A DNA stretch of 64,000 bases from assembly GCA_028386065.3 (NCBI GenBank), contig JAKUCV010003650.1, positions 300,953 through 364,952 of the forward strand. Direction: 5' to 3'. Positions 13,349-26,416 of the stretch are shown here, piece by piece (positions within the stretch are counted from its first letter, which is position 1; every line of letters begins with the position of its first letter). This DNA is from Turnera subulata (lineage: Eukaryota > Streptophyta > Magnoliopsida > Malpighiales > Passifloraceae). The position numbers and the translations under genes are program-made. The notes beneath the pieces are model-generated. The model saw only the letters and a program-made list of their open reading frames with translations, was not told the origin of the DNA and did not search any database.

Positions 13349-15568
13349 ATGTCTAGAGGCCAATCTCCAAGGAGTACTGAGACTTGGAAAAGAGCTTCAG
13401 AAAGGTACAAATCAAGAGAAACCAATGATGTCATAGATGTTGATAGTGATGAAGTACCTGATGTCATCATTATTGATCCCCCTGAGCCTTCAGAGTGGAC
13501 CTCTCCTAATACTAGCACATCTGAGAGAGGCACAAGCCCTGAATACAAGAATGTTATATGCATTGACGATGATGACAATGAAAGTGGTGATTCAGGAAGT
13601 TCCAAGAACGGTTTTGAACAGGGAGGAAATGAAGATCCTTATTTTATGTCAGGTGATGAATCCCAGACTTCTTCTGGTTCATCATATGATCATTTTGCTC
13701 ATACTCAATCTAAGAAGTTTCAGCCTGCTTACAACCTGGGAAAAAAATCTGCTTCCCCAAAGGCATCAAAGTATCAGGCTACTTTCTCAAGGAATACCTC
13801 ACCTTCTAACAAGCAAAAATTTTGGCCTTATTCATCATCAGACAGTGATGATTCTGATAGTGATATTCTGGAAGATTCCTCGGGAAATATCCGTGAAGAA
13901 TGGGAGAAGGCTTCATTAAGGAAGAAAGCTGGTGTGAATCATACAAAAAGCCAGTATGATTTTCATGAAGAGGCTAGTTCCATGCGAAATAGTGCTCCTA
14001 AGAATACTAATGCAGATGGAGTGGACGAAGAACCAAACACAACTAGTTCAAGCAGTGCAAATGAAGTGGATGAAGGACCAAACACAACTAGTCCAACCAG
14101 TGCAAATGAAGTGGATGAAGGACCAAACACAACTAGTCCAACCAGTGCAAATGAAGTGGATGAAGGACCAAACACAACTAGTCCAACCAGTGCAAATGAA
14201 GTGGATGAAGGACCAAACACAACTAGTCCAACCAGTGCAAATGGTAAGGGCGGTATCCTGAGTCATGAAGGTGTGGTTTATGATATGGCTGATAAATCGA
14301 ATCAAGATAATCAAGGCGATGCTTTGGAAGGGATAATTCAGCAGGATATTTCAGATAGAATTTTTTGCGACACTCAAGGTGCTAATCAGATGCCTTCTGG
14401 ATCCATTATTGAAGATAGAGAAATTATCAAGAAAACTGATGCGTACAAGCGTGCTCAAGAAGAAGAATGGGCATCCAGACAGAGAGAGCTACAAATTCAG
14501 GTTTGTCTCTGATATCTCCACATCATAATCTTTCATGCTTATAATTAGAAAATACAGAAAAATAGATATAGACCATAAATAAGTTTTTTTTTTCTTTCAC
14601 AATGTTAATTTGCAAATACTGCTAGTACTCGTATTTATAAAATAACCTTCCATATTGCAGGCAGAAGAAGCAAGGCGGTTGAGAAAGAGGAGAAAAGCTG
14701 AAGCAATGCGTCTAGCGGAAATGGAGAAAAGACAAAAACAGCGGTTGGATGAGGTTCGGGAGGCACAGAAAAAGGTGTTGATTTCTACCTCTCCCTTTTA
14801 CAGTATCCTTGCACAACTTCCCCATTTTACCTTTCTATTTGTCACCAGCGATTACATTCTTAGTTCTGTGTTGTTCATCTTTCTGTTAAGGTTTTATTTT
14901 CCTTTAAGGTGATTTGAGAATTGAGCTTGATTTATTTTTATAATTTTGGTTGTACCAAACATAGGATGAGGAAATTTTGAGTTTGAAAGAGCAGCTAAGA
15001 GTCGAGGTAAGAAGGGAACTCTATAAACTGGAAGCTAACTCCATGGATATGGCCTCACTTCTTCGTGGCCTTGGAATCACTGTTGATGGAGGTTTCTACC
15101 CTTTCTCTTCACAGGTGAGTTGCATGCTCTAGCTTCACTCTAAAAGAAATTTCAGACGAACTAAACATCTTTGATTTATAACAGAAGTGTCCAAAATATA
15201 GATAAAATGAAGGAATTGGACGACTAGGTCTCATAACCAATAGAAAGTTTCCCCTTCTACCTCTCCGTTTTTCTTGGTTCCTTTGCCTGTACCTCGTAAA
15301 TTTTCCCCTTCCATGCTAGCACTTTGCCTTTGAATGTACCTCGTAAATTTTCCCCTTCCATGCTAGCACTTTGCCTTTGAATGTACCTCGTAAATTTGTT
15401 AATCCTATTTCCATGCGTCGATGGACATTTCAGGTACGTGTGGCTTATAAAAAGGCCCTGCTCCGGTTCCATCCCGACCGATCATCAACAAGCGACCTCC
15501 GTCAACAAATTGAAGCTGAGGAAATTTTTAAACTTATAACCCGTGCAAAAGAGAAATTTATGTTGTGA
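13349..15568 (+). CDS. J-domain (DnaJ-like) co-chaperone with C-terminal J domain
   Basis: Exons 13349-14500, 14661-14774, 14965-15114 and 15434-15568 join in frame to 516 residues. The N-terminal 380 residues are acidic, Ser/Asp-rich and of low complexity, with SUMO-interaction-like motifs (residues 28-41, and VICIDDDD at 69-76) and a 15-residue repeat at about 225-299. Exon 2 (385-422) is a basic/acidic coiled-coil-like helix. The last 95 residues form a J domain with HPD at about 485-487 (context RFHPDRS), placed at the C-terminus as in auxilin-type proteins. J domains stimulate Hsp70 ATPase through HPD; the client here is unknown. The start is the first ATG of the long frame and upstream sequence shows no coding. 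No transmembrane segment or signal peptide is apparent; nuclear or cytosolic action is inferred from the acidic and SIM-like segments only. The precise orthologue is not recognised. Confidence 0.88.
14021..14245 (+). repeat. Coding minisatellite, five 45-bp units in the J-domain gene
   Basis: Units start at 14021, 14066, 14111, 14156 and 14201. The last four are nearly identical and the first has diverged. Each adds 15 residues of the form VDEGPNTTSPTSANE, so copy changes keep the frame. The near identity of four units implies recent expansion or ongoing homogenisation. Confidence 0.97.
15289..15397 (+). repeat. 47-bp tandem repeat in the last intron of the J-domain gene
   Basis: Units start at 15289, 15336 and 15383 with GTACCTCGTAAATTT. 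Two are complete and practically identical; the third is partial, about 15 bases. The array ends about 36 bases before the 3' splice site at 15433, so it sits where branch points lie. Confidence 0.95.
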
Positions 15569-16648
15569 CATGGTGAGAGAACAAATCAGAACGCATTCAG
15601 TTTCAGATTTTCATTACTCCTTACAACTTCTCTATAGTAGAGTTTTTGGTTCCGATGTGCCTAGATATTTTATTCTCACACCAAAGTTATTAGGTTTTTG
15701 CTTAACCTTGTGATTTATCTGTAAAGTCTCTTGTAGTATTGGATGACAGTTCATAGAGGACTATGAACAAACAAAGGGAGCATCTTAAGGTTCCATAATT
15801 CTTGTGTTTATGTCTCCTCATGGTTTCTTAAGAAGGAGATAAAGAATAGTTGCTTGCTACTGCGGGGATGGTGGCACTTGTTTTTTCTGTACTTTAAACG
15901 GAAAAGGCGCCATAAATAATCGCCATGGACATCTACAGGAAAATTCCAAAACATAAATTTTGCTACGAGGAGAGATTAGTTCAGGTGGATGAGATATACT
16001 CTTCTACTACAAAAAAAAAAAGAAAAAAAGTCTTATATGCAGACTTCTGTGCAGCTTTTCCCCATTCAAAAGCTAATATTGCGCTAAAATGTAAGCACGC
16101 CTAAGAACCGACTGAAAGGCAAGTATTCATCGAAATAGACTGCTCGAAATCCAAATAACAAAAACTTAATGTTACAGTTGATTGGAAATATAGCCAAACA
16201 CCAACACGTTAAATGGCTAATATTGCATAGGAAGACATCAAGAAAATATTGAGAATCTTGTGTTCTAAATAATAGAAATGGCCGGACTATCTGGCTAATG
16301 TTAAAAGTAGCATAGAGAGGAAGGCAAAAAATGTCTTGTCCAATTGCTGAAAAATTATTACAAGAATTGCTAAGTAACAAGTAATTCTACAGTTTGCAGA
16401 AGGGGAAAGAAACCCCATCCAAAATTGAATATTTTTCACGCCTCTTCACCTAATAAATATGAATTAACAATTGTATAGAACCCAACCTTTTCCTTTAAGA
16501 AACTATAACAAAAAAGGAGCAAAAAGAAAGAGGAACCAGCAAAGCCAAAATTTTCTACTTCTGACTCTACGATACTGTGAGTCCTGACCTGAGTGTTTAG
16601 AACTACTTGAGATTGCATGAATCATCAATCTTCAAGAAGTAGCCTATT
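15569..16648. other. Convergent 3' regions of the J-domain and GAUT11-like genes
   Basis: The space between two stop codons of converging genes. It should hold both 3' UTRs; an A-rich run near 16010-16030 lies between them. No open frame here resembles a protein family. Confidence 0.5.
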
Positions 16649-19600
16649 TCAACTTGTGATACAATCTTGATAATATGGATGGCTCTGATTTATGTACCTT
16701 TCCCACAGAGGCTTATATCTAGCAATGGCCAGTTTCAGCCAAGGCTTCATATTCCCATTGAAGTGAATTACTGCAGCACTCTCAATGAGACGGTTGTCAA
16801 TGTTGACATCATACCCCAATCCTAATACATGCCATCTCCTATCAAGTGGCTCTGTCAGGCCATAAAAAGCTAGAAGAGCTGCTGGAAGTGTTCCCAGCTT
16901 CCATAATGTCCGATCAGCATTCTGCTCCATCCAGTAATGATAGTGTGTAGTCACATTTGCTTTCCTCCAAGCAATCAAATCAAAAACGTTCATGCCAAAT
17001 GCCCAACCACATGCCTGTGGATCGAACTTCGAGCTGATGGTTGGGTTTGAAAAATTGAGGTACTTGTAATAACGATGAAATGCTTCCAGACAAGTTTCCA
17101 CGGCTCCATTGACATTCCCGTGCAAATCCAACGAGAAAAGTCGGGTCAGATCTTTTTGGACAACAACATCATCATCGAGAAACACCACCTTTTCTAGTTG
17201 TGGATAGATCTCCGGGATATAGAAGCGAAGGTGATTCAGCAAGGATAGATACTTAGGATTCCTTAGCTTTGGCTCAACCTTTACATCCTGATCAGCCCCA
17301 AAATAGTATGCCCGTGTATCTTCATCAAAAAGCTGTTTGACAACAGGCGCATAAGAAGCATTCAACCAAGAGAACTCTTCTATATTCTGCACTTCTATCG
17401 TGGCCCCTTTGAAGTCATTGCTTAGGAACCAGGCTTGCATAGCCCCATAGCTGATTCCATTTGTAACAATGTGGAAGACAAGCTGTTTCGGATGGTCAGC
17501 ATTGGAGATCGTGGAGTTGACAACCACAGAGGTTGCCAGCACATTGTCAGAGAATATACAGAAGTGGTAGAGATTATTATCCACAACTCGTGGAGAACTT
17601 CTCTTCTCCTCTGCAAGTTCTTGTAGAGAAAGCTTCTTAAGCCAATCAGCAGTGAGCTTTATTTTAAGACAATGCAGGCTCTTTGGCAAAGCTTCGGCCG
17701 CCAATTGCCCAAACACTGTGCCCTGAACTGTTGCTGCATTTGCACGTTCTTCCAAGGCTTGAATATGAGATTTCATTGTCATTATAGTGGTTGCGATGTC
17801 ATAATGAGCATCTTGTGCCTTGAAAATTAGATGGGCTAGGCTACTAATAATTGGCTCTGCTTCTTCTAGTGTTACTGGCTCTCCTCTCATGGCTGCTTTA
17901 GAAAGCAAAAGTTGGCAACTTCTAATCTTTTTGCTCAGCTCCCAAGCAAGGTGAAGGTTGCTATGCTCCTTTGCAATGATGACATAAGCCTTTCCAAGTG
18001 TCATTTGTTCTGCCAGCTGCCTTGAAAATGAGCTTGCACTTAATATTTCTTTTGTAAAATTCAAACCTTCACGTTTCACTGGCTCAGTTCTTGTATTTTT
18101 ATCCTGGAAAAGGTCAGCACTTAGTAAGTCCATATATTCACAATGCCACAAACATGACGTTGATCCCCATCTAGAACTGTGATGTTATCACCGTGCAGCA
18201 GCATTTATGGACACTAAGGAGCTCTGTAGAATTAATAGGTAGAATCAATTGAAAGAATAAAATCGGTTTTGAAGGGATTAATACAATCATGTCTAAAAAC
18301 TATCAAAAAACTCCTTGCCCTAATTCATATTGGCTTACACTTCACAACAAGCCTTGCAATACAAAGAAAAGAAGCCACAGCAGTTTATAGAAGAAGAAAA
18401 ATATACTGCTTTCTTCAAATATTGTCAGAAAACTTTTGCAACTTCAACATCATTTGGAATATTAAGCAACATAGACTTTGAGGAAATATGCTACAAAACA
18501 ATTTCGCATCTTTTAGAATGACACAGTGAGTCTGGACTAGCCTCCTGGACTGAACCCCCATTCACTTGAGTAGGCCTAGACATAATAATTAAAAGAAAAG
18601 AAACCTTATAGGGGAAAAAAAGCATTTGGAACATTAATCTCCCTAAGCAGTATGTAATCCAGTAAACCCAGTATGTCCATGGTCACATCGCATTCTAAAT
18701 CGGCTTTAGTAATACCTGTAAAGGCGACAGTTTTTACATAAGAAACCATTAGAACTAACACAGAATTTAGAATTCATAACATCTTGATAATTCGCATTAC
18801 TTTCCATACAAAGTGGAAATCCAATGGTTTATTCCTGATCCTAGTTAAGTTAGTGATTCAAGATCTACAAACTAGTATAATGATACATCAATGCTATTGC
18901 TTGATGAATAAGACTCTTGATTTCAGATTGCCGCCTCTAGCTCTGAACTCATCTTAAGCACAGAACTGATAAAAACAGAATTTAAGACCACATTTGCACA
19001 TACGAAATGCCACCAGTTCATGGTAAGAGACAAAAAGAATACAAGCAAAACTTGAATCCCTGTAGTTGCTTTTGCACTATATTTCCAAGCATCTTGAGGC
19101 TATTAAATGCTAATCACTCCAACCTGGACCTCAGAAACGATGGACGCTTAGACAGATGTACTGTCTCCCAACCACCGAGGCTAGGAAGAGACAAGATCAA
19201 ATTTCCAATAGATGTCAGGATCTTCCTCACCGAAAATCAAACACAAGCAAAATGTGAATGCCATGGAATTTAATCATTGAATCACACAAAGAACATAAGA
19301 TCCCATCTCATGATTTCCTGTGCCAGAATCATTACAAGGCTAATGTGCCTATCAACCACAAAGTAACAAAACCACATAACCCCTAATGCTTTAACGATTG
19401 AAAGAGCATATGTTATCAACAGATAAGACTTCCTATATGCCGCTAGATGAATCGAGTGCCTAGTTCATCAACCCAAATCACTTCCAGAAACACACAAAGA
19501 TCACCAGGGATATAAAAAGCAAAAGACACGGGTCTCTAAAGACTCACCATTACAGGCTTCTCCACGCGATCCTCGTGGTGATTGTGGTGAAAAACAAACA

Positions 19601-19700
19601 ACACCAATCCTCCAATCACGAACATCCCAAGAAGCGCCCAGATCCACTGCGAAAGCCTCCTCCTTGCCGGGCGCCGGAACTCCGCCGGCCGCCTCCGCAT
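16649..19700 (-). CDS. GAUT11: Galacturonosyltransferase, GT8 family, GAUT11-like
   Basis: Golgi type II membrane glycosyltransferase of the GAUT group, which transfers galacturonic acid from UDP-GalA onto homogalacturonan (pectin). Exon 1 is 19700-19548 (51 codons) and exon 2 is 18103-16649, separated by a 1,444-bp intron with donor ATG|GTGAGT and acceptor TTTTCCAG. The product is 535 residues, the family's length. Seen: a basic N-terminus MRRRPAEFRR, a membrane anchor at about residues 18-37, a stem region, the metal-binding acidic triplet in FLDDDVVV (D361-D363), ACGWAFGMN, and C-terminal HFNGNMKPW, which is the HxxGxxKPW donor-binding motif. Another in-frame ATG lies eight codons upstream (19724), but the family begins at MRRR. 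The closest recalled Arabidopsis member is GAUT11 (At1g18580); GAUT10/13/14 are the alternatives. No lesion seen. Confidence 0.94.
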
Positions 19701-22642
19701 CTTTCCCTGATCCCTTCCCCACAATTCACCACCGAGGAATCAAGAATCCAAACAAGCTCATCTCCCAAGATTCATGCTTTTCAACCAAGAAACCATCAAA
19801 ACCACCGACCAATAACAACCAAGCACTCCTCTCTCTCACCACCACCCTATAACGAGAAGAGTGGCAGACACACACACAAAAAAAAAAAAGAATAAAAGAA
19901 GCAATCAAGGACTAACGAATAACAGCCAAGGAATCAAAGAAACGTAAGTCACAATAAAGGGTTCAGTGTATTCTGTACGTAGGTGGGTTATTTAAAATGG
20001 AAAGAGAAGAAATAGGAGCGGGGTGTGATCTGGGTTTTGTTGTGTGTGCCTTTTATGAAGAGTAAAGCGGCCAAAGATACAGACTTTATTACGAGATGGG
20101 TACTTTCTCTCTTTGACTGTGATGCCGGTGTGGCTGTGAAAGAGTGTGTTTAGTGTGTTTTTGGAGGAAGCTGAAGTATCAGGGGGAAAGGAACAAGAAA
20201 AGGCAACTAGCCAGCACATGACAATGCAGGCATGTGATATTTTAATTTTCCCATCTATGTTGTATCGTTTGGTTGGTGAAAGAAAAATTAAGAGAAAAAA
20301 AATTATGGAGGAAAAGATTAGTAAAACTGCCATGTATATGCTTATGAAATTACTTCATTTTCTTTTTTCAATTTTAGGAGCAAGATAGGGTGCAAAATGC
20401 TGGCAAAAATCTGAAATTTCAAAACTTTTGTATTGGTTCTTTTGTTTATCGTTTGTTGTTTTTCTTTTCCGTCTTTGATGATGAGGCTTGAGAGGGTCGT
20501 AGACTAGTTTATCTGTATTTCAAAAAAAAAAGTGGGATTAGATCTTGTTCCCATGCCTTATCTCTTTACTCTAATAAACTCGAAAGTTTGTTCTATTAGT
20601 ATTAGCACAAAATAAATCGGTCTAACATTGCTGTTATTTCATTCATTTCTTTTTTTAAAAGAAATTTAGATAAACTTACTCATGGGATACGTATGGTAGA
20701 AAAGAAAATTAACATTCTCGCTCCATATCATATCCAGCATCCTTGGAATGTTTTACCTTTGTAGCACTATGTAACAGAATATCAAGCGACATTACTAGTG
20801 AAAGTTGGTTGTTTGGTGTACAGTTTAGTTTCACTCTGGCGTCATATAGGCTACGGCAGCTAATTGGTCCTAAATTGCTAGCTAATTGATTACCAAAAAA
20901 AGATATTACTACTTGCTTTGGCACTGAGTTTCTATAACCACGTCGTTACTAAGTGGCCAAAAACAGATTGTGCAAAGATTCTGATAAAACGCAATTGTCT
21001 GAAGGTACAAGATCCCTACTTTACTGCCTTGATTTTGCAAAATCTTGGCTTACACACTAATCAACATGCCTTAGTCCCAATTCTCGGCATACTTGAGAAA
21101 ATAAGAGCTGCATTATTCCTCATCTGCTGTTGCTCTATTTAATTAGTGGCATCTCCACACGGGCTTGGTGTGGTCTTTTTGTTTTGTTTGATGGGGTTAA
21201 CAATTGACCACGGTTGTGTCTCTGTGGAGAGTGGACTCTGGAATCTCCACCAGACCAAATTTCCTGTCAGATTTTCACTTTTTCTTACCTGGAAAACCAT
21301 ATTTATTGCAAATACACTTACCACCAATCTGATACCTGAACATCAAATAAATAAATTGGCATAACATGGGCTGGCCTGGCAGAACTGCCAGTCTCATCAT
21401 GTTCACTTGGATTTTGGAAGAAAAATTGAAGAATCTTCTTTTGCATTGCATCTGTTTTTTTAACCATTGTCTATAATTTTTACAAAACTCTCCACAAAAT
21501 AAAACTTGCGTTTTCTTATGAGCATATTATTCCTACTTCCTAAAGAAGCAAACAAATATAACAAAGGGTAACCTTCAGAACATGAATTGCCATGAACTTC
21601 CAACTAAAAGATAAATTAGATCAGAAGAGAGCTTATGGTGCCCTACAGACTTAAAAACACTTCCAACTTGTGTTGCCTCCCTTAGGACAGATCAACGAAA
21701 TAAGGACACATCATGAAGTTGTATGACTACAGACCACGTGTGCTGCTGTTTCTATGTCGCAAACAAGCTGGGATGTCGTCAAAGTCTCAGATGTGCGTAC
21801 TGTTCTTTCAATATAAGCCTTCTGCTGCTGTTTGCATTTCTTTGTAAGGTTCAAACCCTTCCACTTACTACAACAATAGCATTATTTAGAGTATGTGTGT
21901 GTGGCGATTACAGATTGCAGAGCAGAACACAGAATTTTTCAGCAATCTATAATCTGCTAGTTATATTCCTTTCTGCCTGGATTCAATAACTGGATGGAAA
22001 AATTTTCAGAGGTTTTTTTTGTGAGAATGAAGGCCACATAAAGTCACACATGTAACAGAATCTATGAGGATTCCATTTGCCTAAATTCACAAATGGGTTT
22101 GGAATCTTTCTCCCTCTCCCACCATTAAAAAAAAAATAAAAGACAGATTTTAAAAGTAGTGGATCTAGATGATTTTTTTTCTTCACAGAAATTTTTTAAT
22201 TTTTTTTTTTTTAAAAAATAGGTAAAGCAAAGCTACCTCCAAATGGTTGGCCTACATTGAATGCTATCACTTTTTTTTTTTTTTGTCGAAATGCTATCAC
22301 TTTCTATTCATATATACGGAGCCGTTTCATAATCTCCAAATTCCTATTACGATATGTTCAGAAAACGAACCTATTCATGATCGAATGTACTCGATTTTCC
22401 TCCAAATCCGACCTCGTACACAATTAATAGTTCCTTTTGCTTTTTAACATTATGGGACATTGACAAACCCCCGCGCCGATCAAACTGCCAACCCCAACTA
22501 TAAACCAATTCTGCAAATAGAAATCGTGTATTGTTTCCCTTCTATAAGTTCTCTCTCCCTCTTGATGAGACACGCATTGACAATCCCAAAAAAATAACGT
22601 AATCCCCCCAAATTTGCCAACCTTCAATTCCATAATACACAG
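19701..22642. other. Divergent promoter region between the GAUT11-like and ER-ANT1-like genes
   Basis: About 2.9 kb between two divergently transcribed genes. The left few hundred bases should hold the GAUT11 leader and promoter (- strand), the right end the first leader exon of the carrier gene (+), ending at ACACAG|GTACGT. I see no other gene: open frames are under 115 codons and unrelated to families I know. An insertion footprint lies at 22271-22289. Confidence 0.5.
22260..22303. mobile_element. 19-bp poly(T) insertion flanked by 11-14-bp target duplication (retroposon stub)
   Basis: AATGCTATCAC(TTT) occurs at 22260-22273 and again at 22290-22303. Between them is only a T tract followed by GTCGA (22271-22289, the first T's shared with the duplication). 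Read on the - strand this is a few bases plus a poly(A) tail, as expected for an extremely 5'-truncated SINE or LINE insertion. Confidence 0.7.
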
Positions 22643-23646
22643 GTACGTATCTCCCCTATCACCTTATCTGTAAGCATACTTGGAATTTGGCCTCTTCTTG
22701 TATTCCATGGCTGCTCATTATTTGTTGAAGTTTCCATCTTTTCTCGCTTTTCTCTTCCCAAGTTTGGTTAGGGAACAAATAGAGCTATACCCACATTAAG
22801 ACTTGGCGATTAGCTTGCAACTATGAGCTCAAGCTCGCATTTTTAAGTTTTCAGTTTCAATTCCCCATTATGGACAAACTCTGCTTGTTTCTCGCTTTCT
22901 TGTGAGTTCGTCGAGGTTTGATATTTGTGAGAATTTAATTGTGGATGTCAAAGTTTCCTGCTTCTGGATGTACTGTGGAAGTTTAGTTCTTGGAAAGTTT
23001 TGGGTTGCGGGAATACATGTGATTCCGTTCGTGCAGTTTGGATTCCTTTGGAAGTTTAGTTCTTGGAAACCTCATGGTCGGATTTTGTTTCGGTTGTTTA
23101 TCTAGCATTAATCTGGTGGATTTCGGTCTCGAGCTTGAAATTTTGTGCTTTGTCTGCTTAGCAATCTACTTGAGCCGGCCCGTGTGAAGTTGGGTGCTAA
23201 TTGCTTAAGTTAAATGTGTTCTAATGAGGGCTGAGCATGAGCTGACGAGTCTGATTTCAGGGTTGAATTTATAGGTATATTGAAATTTTCTATAAACTAA
23301 AGTGATGATGAATGTAGCAGAAGCTTAGTGCTAAGATGTATATGGTTGGATCTGTGCAAGATTCATGGGCCAACCGGCAAGGGATATGAACATTTTCTTC
23401 TTGTTTTGATGGCTATATCAGATAGAATTGGGATGTAGGGTCCTAGGATAGGTGATTTGTCAATGTTCTTAAGAGATCAGTTGCAGAAGATCAATTTATA
23501 AACTTATGGCTAAACGATGGGCTTCGTGTGATTTTGGATAGAAGAACTTCTATCTTTACTGCATCATCAACTCAGCATGTTCAAGTACTTATTGTGTTTC
23601 TTTTTCACTTATTTTCTGATAATACTCTTCTATTTATCACATTGCA
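22643..23646 (+). other. Probable 5'-UTR intron of the ER-ANT1-like gene
   Basis: Donor CACAG|GTACGT at 22643 and acceptor ATTGCAG at 23646 bracket about 1 kb with no coding sequence. The exon resuming at 23647 carries the start codon 32 bases later. Leader introns often raise expression in plants; that is inference here. Confidence 0.6.
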
Positions 23647-23678
23647 GTATCAAAGAGGGATAGAAAGTACAGCCTGAA

Positions 23679-26416
23679 ATGACTGGCAAATCTGAGAGAT
23701 TTTCTGCAGACTTTGTGATGGGAGGAGCGGCTGCAATTGTGGCAAAGAGTTCTGCAGCACCAATTGAGAGAGTGAAGCTTTTGCTCCAGAATCAAGGAGA
23801 GATGATTAAGAGAGGACAACTACAAAGACCTTATCTGGGTGCCCGTGATTGCTTTAAAAGGATATTGAGAGAAGACGGACTCTTCTCGTTTTGGAGAGGT
23901 AACCAGGCCAATGTCATACGTTATTTCCCTACCCAGGTTCTTCTCCTTTCTCATCTTTCCGATTCTTTGTAATGTTGTCCAACTTTGCTTCATTTGGCTA
24001 TTGCTTAATCATTAGATGTATACTAGTATATTTTAGAATATAATAGGCTTTGCAATCACCTTTTTTTCAGAATTGCCATTGTTTGTATTCCTCCTAAAAC
24101 GGGATCTTTGTTCAATTATCTCATTTGCAGAATCGTTGTTCCTGTATTTTAAATTAGTTTTACAATCAACAGATGATTGAAGAAAACAGGGCTTTAATGC
24201 ATCTTTTGCAAGGAGAATTTCAAGCATTAAAATTAAATTATATGGTTGCTTTTCCCAATATAGTCTATAGATCCCTTGTCAATGCTGGATGCTTCACTTT
24301 TTAACACATTAGCAATAGAGGGAGATTCATATCTCTTTTCCTAACCTGAACAATACTCTTGGTCGGTAAAAAGTTCTTGCTGAAGTAAATTCACGTGTGC
24401 ACAATTTCAGCCCGAGTGAACATGTTGAGTGATATTAGCTGCATTATTAAGGCAGACATTCATCTGTTCTTTGTACTCTGGCCAGGGAAACTTCGTTGCA
24501 AAAACAATATCTTTTCTGGTATTTTCTGCCATCAAACATGCATAAGGAAGAAGAATACATGGAACTTTCTGATATATGCACGCAACTGCATTGGACTATC
24601 TAAAGAAAACACAGCCAGAATCAGTGAGGAAAAGAATAGAGATGCCCACCTTTTCTGTTCTTCCATCTACAATTAACACATAGATAAGCATTTACCAGGT
24701 TCCAAAGCAAGTGGCCTTCAAAATTTAACATCTGAATGTTACCCCAGGGATAACATTCTCATCAATAAATTCCTAGTTTCAGGTCTGCTTGAGTAGAACT
24801 GTAGAAGTGCATTTTGTTAGTCTCTGTAGTTTGTGGTAATTAATTCAAAGTTCTTTTTGGGGTGTACTTGTCTTCCCTCTTTTGTGCAGTTATTGCGTGC
24901 ATGCTATTCACGTGTTTTGCATATCTCTTTTTTCCTTCATCCTATATTTCCTTTCTAGTTCCTGAGCGCACTGCAAGCCTATATCGTGTATATGTGTTAA
25001 GTGCTGCTCACTGGCGTTGATTATTGAGTCTTACTCAAAATTCATGCGTTAGTTTTATTTATTGAAGCAAAATACCGAGCCTGAACTTTGAAAAGCTGTT
25101 TGAGATTTATGCTGAGATGTGAAGAAATATACCTATATGGATGAGTCAAAAGTGTTGAGAGGATTTGATAGATTTTTCTAAATATTGCTTTTTGATACAA
25201 CTATTCTTCATGTTGCTAACTTAGATTTCTTGAAGCTTTTTCCTGATCATATTTTGGTATCTTTGTTTTATTCTTCTTCCTAATTTGATTACTGAAACAG
25301 ATGTTCGGTTGTACATAGGCCTTCAATTTTGCTTTCAAAGGTTATTTTAAAAGCCTTCTTGGATGCTCAAAAGAGAAAGATGGTTACCTTAAGTGGTTTG
25401 CTGGGAATGTGGCTTCTGGGAGTGCTGCAGGAGCAACAACTTCACTGTTTTTGTACCATTTGGATTATGCACGTACCCGGCTTGGGACTGATGCAAGGGA
25501 GTGCCCAATTAATGGTCAACGGCAGTTTAAAGGGTTAATAGATGTGTATCGTAAAACCTTGTCAACTGATGGAATAGTAGGCCTGTATCGAGGATTTGGT
25601 GTTTCAATCATGGGAATTACCCTCTACCGGGGTATGTACTTTGGGATCTATGACACCATGAAGCCTATCATTCTTGTGGGACCTTTTGAGGTGAGTCCGT
25701 CCAACTGTATTAATTGGGCCCATATGTCTAAGCTTTCCTTTATGGAGAGATCATGTTTCACTTTCACTTGAAGCATAGGGCTCTAAGCACAATGCTGAGA
25801 TTAGTAACTCATAAAAGGCAGATGGTTTTACTCAGCTATTTCATATTAATAGATGATGAGATCAAACACAGGATTTGAGACTTTTTGGTAAACAACCAAT
25901 ATTAACATGTCAAGTTTGTTACTAGCCAAAGTTTTCTAATCCTATAATGGACTTGTTCCTGCTAACTGGCAAAAAGCTAAGTTGCAGGCTGTAAAGAAAG
26001 TTAGGGCCATGGACACGACTGCTTTGGTTTTTTGTTATCTTTTATCTAATTATTTTCAAAATTACAAATAAGCTTCTGTGGTAAGTTATTTTGCATATTT
26101 ACAGGGGAAATTTTTTGCTAGTTTCTTACTGGGTTGGAGCATCACCACTGTCTCTGGGGTCTGTGCATACCCCTTTGACACTTTGAGACGGAGAATGATG
26201 ATGACTTCTGGACAATCGCTGAAATATCGTAATGGCATGCATGCTTTTCGTGAGATTATTCGCCAGGAGGGTTTTGCGGCACTATTTCGTGGGGTTACTG
26301 CAAATATGCTTGCTGGTGTTGCAGGAGCTGGTGTACTTGCGGGGTATGATCAGCTGCACAGATTTGCAGTTAGACGTGGTTATGCCTTAGAGCAAAGCCA
26401 AAATGCATTGAAGTAA
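23679..26416 (+). CDS. ER-ANT1: ER-type ADP/ATP carrier (mitochondrial carrier family), ER-ANT1-like
   Basis: Exons 23679-23936, 25319-25690 and 26105-26416 give 313 residues with no phase shift. The product has three carrier repeats with signatures PIERVK (28-33), LDYARTR and [15 protein letters not shown] at about 238-243 is the ADP/ATP carrier signature. It exchanges ADP for ATP across a membrane. There is no long N-terminal presequence, unlike plant mitochondrial AACs, and the sequence resembles Arabidopsis ER-ANT1 (At5g17400), which supplies ATP to the ER lumen. ER location is inferred from that resemblance. The start is the first ATG in the exon after the leader intron and matches the family start. 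Intron 1 (23937-25318) is 1.38 kb and intron 2 is 414 bp. The - strand neighbour is a USP-fold gene, an arrangement recalled from Arabidopsis. Confidence 0.93.

Noticed and set aside
14021..14245. CRISPR-like array
   Set aside because: Contiguous 45-bp units without unique spacers, in a plant coding exon.
14048..14314. Repetitive open frames on the other strand and frames of the J-domain gene repeat
   Set aside because: A 45-bp period keeps all frames open; they are shadows of the coding minisatellite.
19701..19724. Upstream ATG (MWGRDQGK) as GAUT11 start
   Set aside because: The family N-terminus begins at MRRR; the upstream codons have no counterpart.
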